From: an uncultured Butyrivibrio sp. | GTDB taxonomy: Bacteria > Bacillota > Clostridia > Lachnospirales > Lachnospiraceae | NCBI GenBank assembly: GCA_945928575.1 | Contig: CAMENP010000006.1 | Coordinates: 1 to 64,000 of the forward strand | Direction of reading: 5' to 3' | DNA length: 64,000 nt | Shown here: positions 25,873-35,325 of the stretch, piece after piece | Layout of the letters: each line of letters opens with the position of its first letter | Numbering within the stretch: position 1 is the first letter of the stretch | The notes under the pieces: generated by a model | The model's input: only the letters and a program-made list of their open reading frames with translations | What the model was told of the DNA's origin: nothing | Databases searched by the model: none | Position numbers and translations under genes: made by a program

Positions 25873-27911
25873 TATGCGGTCACCATCCCAACTGACTGTA
25901 ATTCGACTTCAGGTTCAATCTCATTGTATGATATTACAATAAGGTCCTTCATATAATCGCTTGTAATACGCTTAAAATATATTCTGACTATAGGAGAAGT
26001 TATGATTATAGGTGTTTTACCCATATCTTCCATCTTGGTAACTTCAGCCTGCACCGAATCCATAATGCTCTTGATTCTGTCCGGAGCAAGGTTGATATAT
26101 GCTCCGTTCTCTGTCTGTTTAACAGAATTCATTATTTCCTGTTCCACCGAAGGATCAAGTGTTATTACACTGGTTGTCTCATTCGGCATAAAGAACTTAT
26201 TGGATATCGCCCTCTTAAGGCTCTGTCTTGCATATTCCGTAAGAATATCCGTATCCCTGGTGGCTCCGGCATGATCCGCAAGAGTTTCAAATATCGTAAG
26301 GAGATCCCTGATCGAGATACCTTCCTCAAGAAGATTCTGGAGAACTTTCTGTATCTCTCCTACGCTCATAAGCTTAGGCACAAGCTCCTCGATAAGCGTC
26401 GGGTTGTTTTCCTTGATATTGTTGATGAGATTCTGTGTATCCTGTCTTGTAAGAAGTTCGGCAATATGCTCCTTGATAACTTCCGTAAGGTGTGTGGCAA
26501 TAATTGATGGCGGATCCACGACTGTATATCCGAGCGACTCCGCACGTTCCCTCTGGTTCTCCGTAATCCAGATTGCCGGCAGATGGAATGACGGTTCAAA
26601 TGTAGGAATACCTGTAATCTCTTCTTCCACAAATCCCGGATTCATAGCCATGTAATGGTCGAAAAGTATCTCACCTTCGCTTACCTGTATGCCCTTGATC
26701 TTAATTATGTATTGGTTAGGGTTAAGCTGTATATTATCCCTGAGTCGTATAATAGGCACAACTGTACCTAACTCAAGCGCAACCTGTCTTCTTATCATAA
26801 CAACACGATCCAGTAAATCTCCGCCCTGATTGACATCGGCCAAAGGTATGATACCGTATCCGAACTCAAGTTCAATCGGGTCAACCTGAAGCAATGATAC
26901 AACATTCTCAGGTTTACGTATTTCCTGTGCTTCCATGTCAGCCTCTTCGGTTTCATTCTCAACCGTCTGTACAGCTGCTTTTCTTTCTGTCATAATTCCG
27001 GCAATAAACAGTGCTGCACCCAGAAGAAGGAAAAGCCACCACGGTAACGGTGTAACTATTCCGAGAATTGCCATAGTAACTCCGACGATCTTAAGCACTT
27101 TCGGTATGGAGAAAAGTTCTCCGATAATCTCGTCCGGAAGTTCCACTTCCTTGGATGCCTTGGTTACAAGGATACCTGTTGAAAGTGATATCATAAGTGA
27201 CGGAATCTGGCTTACCAGACCATCACCGATTGTAAGAAGCGCATATTTGCTTAGAGCCTCCTGGATGCTCAATCCATTAAACACCATACCCATAACCACA
27301 CCACCGATGAGGTTGATCACAGTGATAATAAGGCCGGCGGTAGCATCTCCCTTAACATACTTGGTAGCACCATCCATGGCTCCGAAGAAAGACGCCTCCT
27401 GCTGTATCTTATCACGCCTTATTTTGGCTTCTTTATCTGTAATGGCTCCGGTGTTCAGATCGGCATCAATCGCCATCTGCTTACCCGGCATAGCATCAAG
27501 TGTAAATCTGGCGGTTACTTCCGATACACGTTCTGAACCTTTGTTGATAACAACAAACTGTACAATTATAAGTATAATAAATACAACGAATCCAATTACC
27601 AGGTTATTGCCTCCGACAAATTCGCCGAAAGCCGTAACGACTGCACCTGCATCGCCATTCTTAAGAATAAGCTTGGTTGATGATACGTTAAGTGCAATAC
27701 GGAATATTGTCGTAAACAAAAGTATCGTAGGGAATGACTGCATATCCAGTGCTTCCTTTGCATACAGCGCGGTAAAAAGGATAATCATCGCTACCGATAT
27801 ATTTATGGCTAAGAGAACATCAAGAAGTCCCGATGGAATGGATAAAAAAAGGCAAAGGATTGCTGTCATCAGGTATATTCCGATAAACAAGTCCGTCTTT
27901 TTGAATTTCAT
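25872..27911 (-). CDS. flhA: Flagellar export gate protein FlhA
   Basis: A 679-residue core component of the flagellar type III export gate. The N-terminal half has about eight transmembrane helices with the FHIPEP-type signature in the loop region (RFTLDAMPGKQMAIDADLN in two parts, about 140-160), which couples to proton flow. The C-terminal cytosolic ring domain (about 340-679) docks chaperone-substrate complexes. Normal length. It lies between flhB and flhF as in B. subtilis. Confidence 0.97.
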   Translation of the reverse strand: MKFKKTDLFIGIYLMTAILCLFLSIPSGLLDVLLAINISVAMIILFTALYAKEALDMQSFPTILLFTTIFRIALNVSSTKLILKNGDAGAVVTAFGEFVGGNNLVIGFVVFIILIIVQFVVINKGSERVSEVTARFTLDAMPGKQMAIDADLNTGAITDKEAKIRRDKIQQEASFFGAMDGATKYVKGDATAGLIITVINLIGGVVMGMVFNGLSIQEALSKYALLTIGDGLVSQIPSLMISLSTGILVTKASKEVELPDEIIGELFSIPKVLKIVGVTMAILGIVTPLPWWLFLLLGAALFIAGIMTERKAAVQTVENETEEADMEAQEIRKPENVVSLLQVDPIELEFGYGIIPLADVNQGGDLLDRVVMIRRQVALELGTVVPIIRLRDNIQLNPNQYIIKIKGIQVSEGEILFDHYMAMNPGFVEEEITGIPTFEPSFHLPAIWITENQRERAESLGYTVVDPPSIIATHLTEVIKEHIAELLTRQDTQNLINNIKENNPTLIEELVPKLMSVGEIQKVLQNLLEEGISIRDLLTIFETLADHAGATRDTDILTEYARQSLKRAISNKFFMPNETTSVITLDPSVEQEIMNSVKQTENGAYINLAPDRIKSIMDSVQAEVTKMEDMGKTPIIITSPIVRIYFKRITSDYMKDLIVISYNEIEPEVELQSVGMVTA

Positions 27912-27934
27912 ATTCAGATGTTCTCCTTTCTATT

Positions 27935-29047
27935 TCAGATTTTGTGTTTAAGTTTCCAGACAAATGCAAGTACTTCCGCAACTGCCTGATACAATTCCTG
28001 TGGAATTTCGGTTCCAAGGTCTACATTGTAATAAAGCATACGTGCAAGCGGTTTGTTCTCAACGATTTCCACATCACACTCTCTTGCTTTCTCTTTAATC
28101 TTCTGTGCAAGGTAATCTTCACCTTTGGCAACAACCACCGGTGCCTTTCCGGAATCCGGTTCGTATTTAAGTGCAACCGCAAAATGTGTCGGGTTCGTTA
28201 TTACCACATCTGCTTCAGGAACCGCCTGCATCATACGGCGTCTCGATGCTTCCTGCATCCGCCTTCTCTGCTTATTCTTTACTTCAGGACTTCCTTCGGT
28301 ATCCTTCCATTCATCTTTCAATTCCTGTTTGGTCATTTTCATGTCATCTTTGAATTTCCATTTTTCAAAGATAAAATCGGCAACACCTATAATAAGATAA
28401 ATAACGCTTATTGTTATTCCAAGGTCAATAATTAAATCTCCCATGGCCGCAACTGCCTGTTGCAACGTTATATCATACAGATTAAAGAGCATGCCTATTT
28501 TGCCCTTAAGCTTATTATAGGTAACTATTACGCATACCGCAAGCACAACAATCTGTTTTATTAACTCAACTATTGTCTTAACGTTAAAAATACGCTTTAT
28601 TCCGTTAATAGGATTAAATTTATCAAACTTCGGTTTTAAAGTCTCGCCTGTCGGTTTCCATTTTACCTGGATTATATCCATAACAAATCCAAGGACAAAT
28701 GCAACTGCCAATATGGGAAGCAGCATAACCAGCATATCCAGTATGTTCTGCTGCATAACATTTTTAAAATAAACGCCTATAGAGCTGTATTCATCGATTG
28801 CACCGGACAAATCGCCTATTCTGGTATATGTCTCATGAAACGAACTCATAAACTGCCTGCCCAGATAACTGACATAAAATTTAAGCAGGATAAAAAAAGC
28901 TAACAACAGAACCGAGCCGGAAAGGTCCTTACTTTTGGCTACCTGACCCTTTTTACGGGCATCATCTAACTTCTTGGGTGTAGCCGGTTCTGTCTTCTGA
29001 CCACCCGGACCGTCCTTGGCAAAGAACTGAAGGTCATATTTTATCAT
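27935..29047 (-). CDS. flhB: Flagellar export switch protein FlhB
   Basis: A 370-residue export gate protein with four membrane helices (about 30-215) and a cytosolic domain that cleaves itself within NPTH (VVITNPTHFAVALKY, near 275) to switch export from hook to filament substrates. The start at 29047 (MIKYDLQFFAKDG) follows GGGAGGA and overlaps the fliR stop as ATGA. The open frame extends further upstream but only as a shadow of fliR. The EPATPKKLDDARKKGQVAKS segment near the N-terminus is diagnostic of the family. Confidence 0.96.
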   Translation of the reverse strand: MIKYDLQFFAKDGPGGQKTEPATPKKLDDARKKGQVAKSKDLSGSVLLLAFFILLKFYVSYLGRQFMSSFHETYTRIGDLSGAIDEYSSIGVYFKNVMQQNILDMLVMLLPILAVAFVLGFVMDIIQVKWKPTGETLKPKFDKFNPINGIKRIFNVKTIVELIKQIVVLAVCVIVTYNKLKGKIGMLFNLYDITLQQAVAAMGDLIIDLGITISVIYLIIGVADFIFEKWKFKDDMKMTKQELKDEWKDTEGSPEVKNKQRRRMQEASRRRMMQAVPEADVVITNPTHFAVALKYEPDSGKAPVVVAKGEDYLAQKIKEKARECDVEIVENKPLARMLYYNVDLGTEIPQELYQAVAEVLAFVWKLKHKI

Positions 29048-29820
29048 ACAAGTCCTCCCGCAATCTGTCTGACAGCCTGTTTCATCATATTTAATAACAT
29101 GGATGATACTGTCGGCAGAAGGCCTATTGTAAGAAACATTATCGCAAGTCCGAATAAAAGTTTCATCTGTATACCTACAGCAAACATATTTAGCTGTGGA
29201 GCAACTCTGCACAAAATACCCAGAATTATATTCATTAACATCATCGATATGAAAATCGGCAATGCAATTCTAAGTCCGACGATCAGAAAACCTGCTATTA
29301 CATCCAGAAAAGAATCGTAAAGTGTTGCATCAATTGTCACTTCTCCGATTGGAATTATACTATATGAATCCACAATCGCAGATATCAGGAACTGGTACAA
29401 TCCTGTGATCATCATAAGAAGAAATACCGTATAGTAATAGAACGTTCCCGAAATACTCGTCTGTGTACGCAATGTCGGATCATACATATTGGCCATTGAA
29501 AGGCCTATATCTGTATCTATTATATGACCGGCAAACGTTATCGCCTGCACACACACATTACACACAAATCCCAGCAGAAGTCCGACAACGCTTTCTTTTA
29601 TAATAAGAATTGCATAATCAAGAAGTCCTGTATACTCTAGTGTTCTGTCCGGTGTAATTGTAAAAATCAATATAGATATGAATACAGATATTGAAATTTT
29701 AACTCTCTGCGGTACGCTCGCTATATTAAAAAACGGCGCTGTATATACAAAACTAGCAATGCGTACCAGAATCAGAAGAAAAAACTCCCAGTAATTTAAC
29801 GCTATCTCATAGTTAAACAT
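29044..29820 (-). CDS. fliR: Flagellar export gate protein FliR
   Basis: A 258-residue membrane protein with about six helices that forms part of the FliP5-FliQ4-FliR1 export channel. Family features include the N-terminal ALNYWEFFLLILVRIASFV helix and ITFAGHIIDTDIGLSMANMY in the middle (two adjacent segments, about 92-111). It follows fliQ by 8 bases and is coupled to flhB by an ATGA overlap. No anomalies in length. Confidence 0.95.
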   Translation of the reverse strand: MFNYEIALNYWEFFLLILVRIASFVYTAPFFNIASVPQRVKISISVFISILIFTITPDRTLEYTGLLDYAILIIKESVVGLLLGFVCNVCVQAITFAGHIIDTDIGLSMANMYDPTLRTQTSISGTFYYYTVFLLMMITGLYQFLISAIVDSYSIIPIGEVTIDATLYDSFLDVIAGFLIVGLRIALPIFISMMLMNIILGILCRVAPQLNMFAVGIQMKLLFGLAIMFLTIGLLPTVSSMLLNMMKQAVRQIAGGLV

Positions 29821-29828
29821 AACAGCAC

Positions 29829-30098
29829 CTACCTGATATATGTACTAAAGTTCGACCACAGCTCCTGAATATAATCAGTTATCTTTGTCAAAATCCATGA
29901 GCCGAAAATCATAACGCCTACAAAAACACCTATTATTTTCGGAACAAATGTAAGTGTCTGCTCCTGTATTGATGTAATCGTCTGGAAAATACTTATCACC
30001 AGTCCGACAACAAGCGAAATCAAAAGGAGCGGAGCTGAACATTCAATTATAAGGAATAATGCTTCCCTGGTTATATCTACAACCTGTTCTTCTGTCAT
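29829..30098 (-). CDS. fliQ: Flagellar export gate protein FliQ
   Basis: An 89-residue protein with two membrane helices (about 15-38 and 52-75) that wraps around the FliP/FliR export channel. The sequence starts with MTEEQVVDITREALF and contains ISIFQTITSIQEQTLTFVPK, both typical of FliQ. The length is exactly that of the family. It lies between fliP and fliR as expected for this conserved gene block. Confidence 0.95.
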   Translation of the reverse strand: MTEEQVVDITREALFLIIECSAPLLLISLVVGLVISIFQTITSIQEQTLTFVPKIIGVFVGVMIFGSWILTKITDYIQELWSNFSTYIR

Positions 30099-30113
30099 AG
30101 TTCCACTCCTTTA

Positions 30114-30929
30114 TCAATAAAATGTCTTAACAAGATTTCCGATAATCAGATTCCAGCCATCTGCCATTATAAAAAGTAATATTTTAAATGGCAGCGAAAT
30201 GGTTGTCGGAGGTAACATCATCATACCCATCGACATTAATGCCGATGCAACAACCATATCAATAATTATGAATGGAATGTATATCAGAAAACCAATTATA
30301 AATGCAGTTCTAAGTTCACTCACTATAAAGCTCGGTACAAGTACATATGTAGGTATATCGTCATAATTTTCCACTGTACCGATATCAGCAATCTCAAGAA
30401 ACATTCTGATGTCCTTGGTATTAGTCTGCTTAAACATAAATTCTCTTATTGGCTGTATTCCTGTCTCATATGCCTCTTCCGCCGATATTTCATTGGCCGA
30501 CAGAGGCTTAATCGCGTCATTATATACCGTCGTAAATGTCGGTGCCATTATAAAAAAAGTAAGAAAAAGCGATAAACCGATAAGCACCTGATTCGGCGGC
30601 GTCGACTGCGTTCCCAGCGCCGTTCTCGTAAAATGCATTACTATTATTATACGCGTGAACGATGTAAGCATAATAAGAATGGAAGGCGCTAACGCAATTA
30701 CGGTAAGTACAAGTACTATCTGTAATACGCTTGCAAGGTCACTTCCATTTCCAGCCGATATTCCGATTGTAAAATTATCTGAAGCATTAGCCGCAGTTGT
30801 TGTCTCTTCGGTTCCTAATATATCAGTTGCATAAACAGCAGTCCTGCTATTGACCGATACGAAGAGAACAATTGCCACTACAATGGCAATTTTTGCGAAA
30901 GCTAATATTGCCTTACTTCTCTTCTTCAT
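30114..30929 (-). CDS. fliP: Flagellar export gate protein FliP
   Basis: A 271-residue export channel protein. The N-terminal hydrophobic segment (about 5-30) is the cleavable signal of this family; four further helices follow. The signature FTRIIIVMHFTRTALGTQ (about 92-109) and PPNQVLIGLSLFLTFFIM are clear. The start at 30929 is chosen because it follows a GAGGCAGAAG site and gives a normal length; the open frame reaches 31037 only inside fliO. It overlaps fliO by 17 bases. Confidence 0.95.
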   Translation of the reverse strand: MKKRSKAILAFAKIAIVVAIVLFVSVNSRTAVYATDILGTEETTTAANASDNFTIGISAGNGSDLASVLQIVLVLTVIALAPSILIMLTSFTRIIIVMHFTRTALGTQSTPPNQVLIGLSLFLTFFIMAPTFTTVYNDAIKPLSANEISAEEAYETGIQPIREFMFKQTNTKDIRMFLEIADIGTVENYDDIPTYVLVPSFIVSELRTAFIIGFLIYIPFIIIDMVVASALMSMGMMMLPPTTISLPFKILLFIMADGWNLIIGNLVKTFY

Positions 30930-31287
30930 CTTCTGCCTCTTCCTTGACGGAAAATCTGAATCTGTTAAACACGCTTCCGAAAGATTCTTTGGTCTGTGCT
31001 TCCTTAAATTCAAGTGTATTCTCATTGATTTCACCAAGATACGTAACTGTGTCTTTACACACAGCGATAAGGACGCATTTGTCTCCGGCTTTTACAATTT
31101 CCAATATCTTATTACTTGAAAGTCTTGTACTTTCAATAACTTTAATATTACCATAGCTCATTTTCTTCTTCTGATATGAGCCAATCCATCTGGTTGTGAA
31201 ATATGTAATAGCCAGAACAAATATAAATATCAGGGTTACAGTAATAAACTGTGCAATACTGTTTCCCATGGATGCGCAATAAATCAT
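30913..31287 (-). CDS. fliO: Flagellar assembly protein FliO (FliZ family)
   Basis: A 124-residue protein with one membrane helix near the N-terminus (about 10-30) and a small cytosolic beta domain (KVIESTRLSSNKILEIVKAG, YLGEI), which together are typical of FliO/FliZ. It assists assembly of FliP rings. The C-terminal tail is very acidic. The start is uncertain: ATG 31287 is used because it begins directly after the cheY stop; a TTG at 31299 and an ATG at 31269 are alternatives, and none has a strong ribosome site. Confidence 0.82.
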   Translation of the reverse strand: MIYCASMGNSIAQFITVTLIFIFVLAITYFTTRWIGSYQKKKMSYGNIKVIESTRLSSNKILEIVKAGDKCVLIAVCKDTVTYLGEINENTLEFKEAQTKESFGSVFNRFRFSVKEEAEDEEEK

Positions 31288-31288
31288 A

Positions 31289-31651
31289 TTAACCAACAAC
31301 TTTTCTTACAGCTTCAAGAACTCTGTCTGCCTGGAAAGGCTTAACAATAAAGTCTTTTGCTCCCGACTGGATTGACTCGATAACCATAGCCTGCTGGCCC
31401 ATAGCCGAGCACATAATTACGGAAGCCTTAGGATCAAGTTCTCTTATTTTCTTAAGAGCCTGTATTCCATCCATCTCAGGCATTGTAATATCCATAAGCA
31501 CAAGATCTGGCTTAAGTTCTGTGTATTTTTCCACAGCCTTAGCTCCGTTCTCGGCCTCTCCGGCAACAGTGTATCCATTTTTAGTAAGAATGTCTTTAAT
31601 CATCATTCTCATAAATGCTGCATCGTCGCATATCAATATATTCTTTGCCAT
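31289..31651 (-). CDS. cheY: Chemotaxis response regulator CheY
   Basis: A 120-residue single-domain receiver that, when phosphorylated by CheA, binds FliM/FliY to change rotation. The acidic pocket ILICDDAAFMRM, phospho-Asp in LVLMDITMPEMDG (near 54), conserved Ser in VIMCSAMGQ and Lys in FIVKPF (near 104) are all intact. It has an AAAGGAG site and a candidate internal promoter upstream. It is placed between fliY and fliO as in B. subtilis. Confidence 0.97.
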   Translation of the reverse strand: MAKNILICDDAAFMRMMIKDILTKNGYTVAGEAENGAKAVEKYTELKPDLVLMDITMPEMDGIQALKKIRELDPKASVIMCSAMGQQAMVIESIQSGAKDFIVKPFQADRVLEAVRKVVG

Positions 31652-31699
31652 AACTTAATCTCCTTTAAAAGAAATGTTCACTATTTTTATTTGATGTAT

Positions 31700-31728
31700 A
31701 TTATACATTATTGTATCGTTTTTGGAAA
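31700..31728 (-). promoter_or_regulatory. Candidate internal promoter before cheY
   Basis: In the 80-base gap between fliY and cheY, minus-strand TTTCCA (31728-31723), a 17-base spacer and a perfect TATAAT (31705-31700) precede cheY by about 50 bases. The -10 lies in a near-palindrome. It could boost the downstream half of the fla-che operon. Confidence 0.4.
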
Positions 31729-31731
31729 TAG

Positions 31732-32976
31732 TTATTTGATAATTTCAGTAATTTTAATACCAAAACTTTCTTCAATAACTACTACTTCACCTTTAGCAAC
31801 ATACTTTCTGTTGACAAGTACATCGATAGGTTCTCCGGCGATCTTGTTAAGTTCAACAATTGTTCCCGGTGCAAATTCAAGGATCTCCTTAATAGACTTG
31901 GTTGTTCTGCCAAGCTCAACCGTTACTTCAAGCGGAACATCCATAATAAGATCTATATTCTCATGTCCAACCGCTGAATTAGCTCCTGTAAACGGCTGGA
32001 ATGAAGCCGGCTGTACATTAACATTCTGAACCGGCGGCATACCGTATCCTGGCATAGGCTGACCGTATGGCATCTGTGGCTGCATATATCCCGGCATTGG
32101 TGCTGCACCGTATCCGTATGGCATCTGCTGTTGCATCTGTGGCTGCATCTGTGGTTGTGGTGCCACATTCTCAGGCTGCGGCGCAGGTGACGACTGCATT
32201 GACGGCTGTGCTGCCGATGCCTGTTCGGCGGCAGGTTTTGCAGCTTCCTCTGACGGAGCTGATGTTGCAACACTGTCTGAATTATCCTGCATACCAAGTG
32301 CAAATACCTCATACAGACTCTTCGCAAAATCAAACGGATATAACTGCATAATTTCACTGTCTATGAGATTTCCTATTGTCATTCTGAATGCAACCTTAAC
32401 AAATTTAGCATTAAGGAATTCCGGAAGCTTGTCCCCATCCTGCTTTACATTAAGGTCAATCAGGCTTGCAATTGGCGGGCTGATGTCTATTTTCTTTCCA
32501 AGCATGGATGACATTGACGTTGCGGCCGATCCCATCATCTGGTTCATAGCTTCTCCGATGGCGCTCAAATGAAGTTCGCCTATCGGTTCGTCATCATTGA
32601 CATCTCCGTTTCCGCCCATCATAAGGTCAGTAATTATTCTTACATCATGTTCTTTAAGAACAAGAACATTATTGCCATCCAGTCCGGCCGTATATTGAAT
32701 CTGCAGGAAAACACATGGTCTGTCGTAAGAATCTGCAAGTTCATCCCAGGTCATATATGTAACCTGTGGTGTTGTAATATTAACCGGCTGGTTAAGCAGC
32801 GTACTAAGCGTAGTTGCTGCTGTTCCCATGCTTATATTGGAAACCTCTCCGATAGCATCTTTCTGTTCATCGGTCAGGGTTTCATCTGTTGTATTGGCTG
32901 CTGCATCGGCACCGTCGTCAAGATTGGCACCTGCAAGCAATGCATTGATTTCATCTTGTGATAACATTCCATCCAT
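31732..32976 (-). CDS. fliY: C-ring switch protein FliY (CheC-like + FliN)
   Basis: A 414-residue C-ring protein and CheY-P phosphatase of the B. subtilis type. The N-terminal MDGMLSQDEINALLAG is a CheY-binding peptide. Two CYX active-site helices follow (IGEVSNISMGTAATTL near 45; SAIGEAMNQMMGSAATSM near 145). A long Pro/Gln/Met-rich linker (about 230-325) with MPYG and PQMQ units precedes a FliN/SpoA domain (about 330-414). The start at 32976 has AGAGGAG 9 bases upstream; the ATG at 32985 sits too close to it. Confidence 0.95.
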   Translation of the reverse strand: MDGMLSQDEINALLAGANLDDGADAAANTTDETLTDEQKDAIGEVSNISMGTAATTLSTLLNQPVNITTPQVTYMTWDELADSYDRPCVFLQIQYTAGLDGNNVLVLKEHDVRIITDLMMGGNGDVNDDEPIGELHLSAIGEAMNQMMGSAATSMSSMLGKKIDISPPIASLIDLNVKQDGDKLPEFLNAKFVKVAFRMTIGNLIDSEIMQLYPFDFAKSLYEVFALGMQDNSDSVATSAPSEEAAKPAAEQASAAQPSMQSSPAPQPENVAPQPQMQPQMQQQMPYGYGAAPMPGYMQPQMPYGQPMPGYGMPPVQNVNVQPASFQPFTGANSAVGHENIDLIMDVPLEVTVELGRTTKSIKEILEFAPGTIVELNKIAGEPIDVLVNRKYVAKGEVVVIEESFGIKITEIIK

Positions 32977-32977
32977 C

Positions 32978-33958
32978 TTAGTCATCTCCTCTCAGAACTT
33001 TAGTAAGTCTGACTGCATAATTTTCGTTAGCCGAACCCGGCAACGCTGTAAATTTCTTTATATTTCCAACAAAAACATCTAGTTCTTCATCTACTTTAGT
33101 GTCAAGTTTAATAACATCTCCTACACCAAGATTAATAAAATCATTGACTGAAATACTGCTGGAACCCAATACCGCCTTGACCGGTATCTGTGCCTTGCTT
33201 ATGAGTGATGCTATTGCATCTTCATATGTATTAACATCTTTATCCTGCATCGTGGAAAACCAATATTTTGTATTGAGCTTATCCATAACAGGTTCAAGAA
33301 CGATGTAAGGAAGACATATATTCATAAGTCCTTCAACATCTCCGATTTTAATATTTACAGTGATGATAGCAATCATCTCGCTCGGAGATATTATCTGTGC
33401 AAATTGCGAATTAGTTTCTATCCGCTCTAGCCTCGGGTGTATATCCACCACATTCTCCCAAGGTTCCCTTAACAGGTTGACACATACATTAAACATTCTT
33501 TCAAGAATTGTAAGTTCAATCTCCGAGAATTCTCTTGGCTTATCAAGCGCCGTTCCTGCACCTCCCAAAAGCCTGTCAACCATTGCAAATCCAAGATTGG
33601 ATGCAATCTCCATAACAACATTGCCGTCGAGGGGTTCAAAACTTACTACGCCGAGCAATACCGGATTGGAAAGTGCATTTGCAAATTCCGAATATGTTAC
33701 CGCTTCTGAGTTCATTACCTCTACCTGAACCGGTCTTCTTAAATATGCCGGAAGATTGGTAGATAACAGACGCCCATAATGTTCAAATATTATTTCAAGT
33801 GTTCGAAGATGTTCTTTGGAAAATTTGGCCGGTCTTGCAAAATCATAATTCTTGACCGTCTTCTCTTCCGTGCCTTTCATCTCTTCGACATCAAGTTCAC
33901 CACTGCTGAAAGCCTTCAGCAGGTTATCTATCTCACTTTGTGAAAGGACTTCACCCAT
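32978..33958 (-). CDS. fliM: Flagellar motor switch protein FliM
   Basis: A 326-residue C-ring protein that binds CheY-P and FliG to set rotation direction. The N-terminal CheY-binding peptide (MGEVLSQSEIDNLLKAF) is conserved. A central CheC-like domain (about 45-225) has lost phosphatase motifs as usual, and a SpoA domain forms the C-terminus (about 240-326). The ribosome site AAGGTGAGAG is good. It is preceded by fliL and followed by fliY. Confidence 0.96.
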   Translation of the reverse strand: MGEVLSQSEIDNLLKAFSSGELDVEEMKGTEEKTVKNYDFARPAKFSKEHLRTLEIIFEHYGRLLSTNLPAYLRRPVQVEVMNSEAVTYSEFANALSNPVLLGVVSFEPLDGNVVMEIASNLGFAMVDRLLGGAGTALDKPREFSEIELTILERMFNVCVNLLREPWENVVDIHPRLERIETNSQFAQIISPSEMIAIITVNIKIGDVEGLMNICLPYIVLEPVMDKLNTKYWFSTMQDKDVNTYEDAIASLISKAQIPVKAVLGSSSISVNDFINLGVGDVIKLDTKVDEELDVFVGNIKKFTALPGSANENYAVRLTKVLRGDD

Positions 33959-33997
33959 CTTCTCTCACCTTCTTTCTATAACATATTATATTCATAA

Positions 33998-34492
33998 CTA
34001 CTGTACTACATACTGTGTGAATGATACCGAATAAACCGTATCTGATGCAAATAACTCACGTATTGCATTGGTTGCTGCCTTTTCCATATCTGCCTGCGGC
34101 GTTGTGCTGTCAAATCCTCTGATCACGCCCATAAGTGTGCTGTCAATCATACTCATTGCGGATTCAACCTGTGTCTTCACACTTTCATAATCCTTTGCCT
34201 TAGTATTTAAATTTATGGTTGCACCAAATTTTGCAAGCTTTCCGTTTGTAAGATTGACAACATTGGTTGTATCTTCACCAAACACTACCGTAACACTTGT
34301 CAGGTCCGAAACAGATACTTCCTGTTTATTACTGTCTGCACCAACCTCCAGATCAACCATATCACAAATCTTGGTGACAAGATTATTGGTTTTCTTAATT
34401 GACGGCAGGAATGTAAATACAAGTATCACTGTAAGAACCAGATTAACTATCACAAGTGCCAGAACAATTATATTGCTTATTCCTTTTTTCAT
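33998..34492 (-). CDS. fliL: Flagellar basal-body protein FliL
   Basis: A 164-residue single-pass membrane protein that surrounds the stator and stabilises it under load. One N-terminal helix (about 6-30) is followed by an extracytoplasmic SPFH-like domain (about 65-164, SVSDLTSVTVVFGEDTTNVV then DYESVKTQVESAMSMIDSTL). The start follows AGGTGG. Here it lies directly downstream of motB, which fits its stator role. Confidence 0.88.
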   Translation of the reverse strand: MKKGISNIIVLALVIVNLVLTVILVFTFLPSIKKTNNLVTKICDMVDLEVGADSNKQEVSVSDLTSVTVVFGEDTTNVVNLTNGKLAKFGATINLNTKAKDYESVKTQVESAMSMIDSTLMGVIRGFDSTTPQADMEKAATNAIRELFASDTVYSVSFTQYVVQ

Positions 34493-34521
34493 ATATCCAC
34501 CTTGACTTTCTATAAAATATA

Positions 34522-35325
34522 TTAATAACTGCTGTAGCTGTTATATATCTTTATCTCTACACGTCGGTTCTGTGCCCTTCCATCGGCCGTATCATTGCTG
34601 GCTATAGGAGCATATTCACCTCTTCCGGCACATTTAAGTTTCGCCGGGCTTACTCCGCAGTCATTGACCACATAGTCGAATACCGCCATTGCCCTGTATG
34701 CCGAGAGCACATTATTATTAGTAAATATTGGGTCATTCAACATCGGAACATTATCCGTATGTCCTTCTATCTCTATAAGATTGTCCTGATATAATTTAAG
34801 TATTTTACTTACTTCAGACAGCACATTTTTGGCTTCATCGGTAAGTGTTGCCGACGCAGATTTAAAAAGAAGCGCGCCCTTCATATTGAGACATACATAA
34901 TGCTGTGTAACCTGAACTTCAACTGCATCATTAAGTCCTGTTCCTTCAAGCATTCCGTTAATGATCTCGCCCATCTTCTCTGATTCTCTGTTCTGTGCTT
35001 CTTCAAGCTTGATCAACGCATCTTGGACATCATTCTTGCTTCCTTCCTGATTAAGTCCCTGCTGCGCATAATAATTACTGATATCAGTAAGCTGGCTTGT
35101 TCCGCTTGCAATAAGCTTACCTTCGCCTATTCCGGAGCCTTTTCCTTCAATAACATTGTATTTGGAAGAAAATGAAGCTACAAGTTCCTGCCATTTATCA
35201 GCATCGACTGTTGACATGGCAAACAAAACGACGAAGAAACACAATAACAGGTTCATAAGGTCGGAGAACGTAGACATCCAGCCATCCGTCTTTATAGACT
35301 CTTCATTACCTTTCTTTCTCGCCAT
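34522..35325 (-). CDS. motB: Stator protein MotB
   Basis: A 267-residue stator subunit anchored to peptidoglycan. One N-terminal helix (about 18-40) holds the essential proton/ion-binding aspartate in TFSDLMNLLLCFFVVLFAMS. A plug/linker region follows, then an OmpA-like domain (about 140-260) with IEIEGHTDNVPM and RVEIKIYNS. The start codon overlaps the motA stop (TAATG). In B. subtilis motAB lies outside fla-che, so its insertion here is lineage-specific. Confidence 0.95.
   Translation of the reverse strand: MARKKGNEESIKTDGWMSTFSDLMNLLLCFFVVLFAMSTVDADKWQELVASFSSKYNVIEGKGSGIGEGKLIASGTSQLTDISNYYAQQGLNQEGSKNDVQDALIKLEEAQNRESEKMGEIINGMLEGTGLNDAVEVQVTQHYVCLNMKGALLFKSASATLTDEAKNVLSEVSKILKLYQDNLIEIEGHTDNVPMLNDPIFTNNNVLSAYRAMAVFDYVVNDCGVSPAKLKCAGRGEYAPIASNDTADGRAQNRRVEIKIYNSYSSY

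Noticed and set aside
26935..27951. A 338-codon open frame on the plus strand opposite flhA
   Set aside because: It is a mirror of flhA codon usage; it has no ribosome site or recognisable domain, and flhA is intact.
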